Source: Lachnospiraceae bacterium
GTDB taxonomy: Bacteria; Bacillota; Clostridia; Lachnospirales; Lachnospiraceae
Reading direction: 5' to 3'
Length of the DNA: 13,507 nucleotides
NCBI GenBank assembly: GCA_902363135.1
Contig: CABIZF010000023.1
Location: forward strand, 1-13,507
In this document: positions 12,316-13,507 of the stretch, piece after piece
How the letters are laid out: each line of letters starts with the position of its first letter
Position numbering within the stretch: the stretch's first letter is position 1
Made by a program: the position numbers and the translations under genes
Notes under the pieces: generated by a model
Told to the model about the DNA's origin: nothing
What the model saw: only the letters and a program-made list of their open reading frames with translations
Databases searched by the model: none

Positions 12316-13507
12316 TCAGGAACCAAAGAACCAGTTGCCTCCGATCTGTATCGCACTGGCCCCGGTCTGGCTTCCCTTCCGGCTCCGGAAGCTTGTGTAT
12401 TTATGGTTCCGAATGCCCCGTTTCAGACAATCCGAAACAGCCCGCACGACATAATCCGGCACGTTTCCATTCAGGCGTTTTTTCCAGTAATGATCCATGC
12501 TGTAGCAATATTGCCCCGGTGCAGTCAGCTGAGCTAATGCATTCCCACCAAGCCTGCCCCACTGCGCCGATTCTGTGCGGTTCATCGCCGAGCTGATGAC
12601 AGCCAGCGCTCCTTCATAGCTGCCGTTATCCTCCTGTGCTACGATCGCGTAGATCAGTTCCAATTCGGATATGGTATAATTCGTCGGATCGATCCGGTAA
12701 TTTCCTTCTGCGTAACCAGATTCTGTATTGATCAGATAGCGCCGGATCGAAGCAATCGGCCGGTAGTCCACCGCACAGATCGTAACACCGCGTCCCGGAT
12801 TCGCTGCCGTGTTGTTCCGGTCACCGGAACACTGCGCAACCTTTCCGTTCCCAAGGTAGATCCCCACATGCGATCCGTAGCATACAATATCACCGGGGCG
12901 AGCCATTGCAAGGTTCGCTACCGGCTCACCGGATATTCCCTGCTCTTCCGCAAGACGCGGGATGGAAATGCCAAATTTCCGGTAGACAGACTGTGTGAAT
13001 CCGGAACAGTCTGCCCCGTCGCTCAGGCTTGTCCCGCCCCACACATACTGCAAGCGTCCGGCAAATCCGGCTGCATAAGCAGCGATCGCTACCCCGGTCT
13101 GGTTCGCTGATACGGCCTCCTGTGTGGAGCGCAGGGTATAATATAAAGACCGGTTATCCTCCGGCTCTACACAGGCGGTTGCGGTCTGTGTAATGTCCTG
13201 ATCCAGCGCCAGAGTTCTGGCTGCCGACCCGGATAACAGCCGGTTTTTTTCCACAAATCCCCGCACATCCCCGGATTCGATGTACACCCAGCCATTTTCA
13301 TTATCCACAAGGGCATATACCGTTGTCCCAGATGTTGTGGTTCCGATAACCTTTGATGTTTCTGACTCATACTCATAGACCGGCCCGCCCTGCAGCATGA
13401 TCGCGTATCGCTTTGACGCAAGGACCGGCTGGGCAGTCGTATGTGTATAGGTGTAGGCGGCATTCTCTGCTCTTTCACAGAAGGCGATTCCCGTCTTTAA
13501 GTTCTTT
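12316..13507 (-). CDS. Cell-wall hydrolase with SH3, NlpC/P60 and SleB-like (Hydrolase_2) domains; N-terminus outside window
   Basis: The frame is open to the right edge with no stop before position 13507, so the ATG at 13398 is probably internal. Numbered from that Met, residues 1-53 read as a bacterial SH3 domain ('VYEYESETSKVIGTTTSGTTVYALVDNENGWVYIE' in broken form). Residues about 103-200 are NlpC/P60, with the catalytic Cys131 in 'DGADCSGF' and His177 in 'GSHVGIYLG'. The C-terminal 120 residues resemble the SleB/Hydrolase_2 family: 'ELELIYAIVAQEDNGSYEGALAVIS' with E256 as the likely acid, then 'SAMNR' and 'APGQYCY'. The protein would open peptidoglycan for the secretion channel; many Gram-positive conjugative elements encode such a hydrolase. 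It is first of the visible operon genes. Confidence 0.9.
   Translation of the reverse strand, partial: KNLKTGIAFCERAENAAYTYTHTTAQPVLASKRYAIMLQGGPVYEYESETSKVIGTTTSGTTVYALVDNENGWVYIESGDVRGFVEKNRLLSGSAARTLALDQDITQTATACVEPEDNRSLYYTLRSTQEAVSANQTGVAIAAYAAGFAGRLQYVWGGTSLSDGADCSGFTQSVYRKFGISIPRLAEEQGISGEPVANLAMARPGDIVCYGSHVGIYLGNGKVAQCSGDRNNTAANPGRGVTICAVDYRPIASIRRYLINTESGYAEGNYRIDPTNYTISELELIYAIVAQEDNGSYEGALAVISSAMNRTESAQWGRLGGNALAQLTAPGQYCYSMDHYWKKRLNGNVPDYVVRAVSDCLKRGIRNHKYTSFRSRKGSQTGASAIQIGGNWFFGS

Noticed and set aside
1..13507. Integrase, transposase, tRNA, rRNA or CRISPR array
   Set aside because: No integrase or transposase motif, tRNA cloverleaf, rRNA segment or regularly spaced repeat was seen on either strand.

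Overview
The window reads as the transfer (mobilisation) half of an integrative and conjugative element (ICE) in a gut-type member of the Clostridia, probably Lachnospiraceae-like. The support for the host is indirect: a Firmicutes-style transfer set (PcfB/DUF3801 with a VirD4-type coupling ATPase, a MobC plus HIHTH relaxase pair, a SpoVG-like protein, a DUF5688-like protein), strong AGGAGG ribosome binding sites, intermediate GC, and a BspA-type leucine-rich repeat protein beside it. No integrase, tRNA, rRNA or CRISPR array is visible, so the element's att ends are not defined here.

Layout. Positions 1-1240 (+ strand) hold the 3' end of a BspA-like LRR protein gene and a xylose-isomerase-like TIM-barrel protein gene; they may be host chromosome or cargo. 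A short convergent gap (1241-1325) carries two back-to-back hairpins. From 1326 to the right edge every gene is on the minus strand. In transcription order (right to left) they are: a cell-wall hydrolase (SH3, NlpC/P60, SleB-like; start outside the window); two single-pass membrane-anchored proteins of unknown function; an ArdC-like protein with a zinc-protease motif; two very small genes and a 145-residue gene; a cluster of inverted repeats that I propose is oriT (8742-8840); a promoter with a TTGCAA palindrome; a 56-residue antitoxin-like gene closed by an intrinsic terminator; MobC; relaxase; a 213-residue coiled-coil protein; a 54-residue protein; a DUF5688-like protein; a SpoVG-like protein that seems to hold two tandem copies of the fold; PcfB; the VirD4/TraG coupling protein; and a 65-residue (or 49-residue) protein.

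How they would work together. MobC and the relaxase would bind and nick oriT. PcfB would hand the relaxosome to the VirD4 ATPase, which feeds the DNA strand into a type IV secretion channel whose core genes would lie beyond the right edge. The hydrolase would open peptidoglycan, and the two membrane-anchored proteins with large external parts are candidates for VirB8/TcpC-like scaffold parts. The ArdC-like protein would protect or process incoming single-stranded DNA. Most junctions are overlaps of 4-47 nt or gaps under 20 nt, so this is one or two long, translationally coupled operons. The only clear break is the promoter, small gene and terminator module at 8438-8721, placed between oriT and mobC.

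The least explained parts are the oriT-like hairpin cluster that overlaps a coding frame, the toxin-less antitoxin-like gene between promoter and terminator, the double SpoVG-like protein, the internal repeat in the 394-residue membrane protein, and a start codon in the loop of a GC-rich hairpin at 9316-9335.
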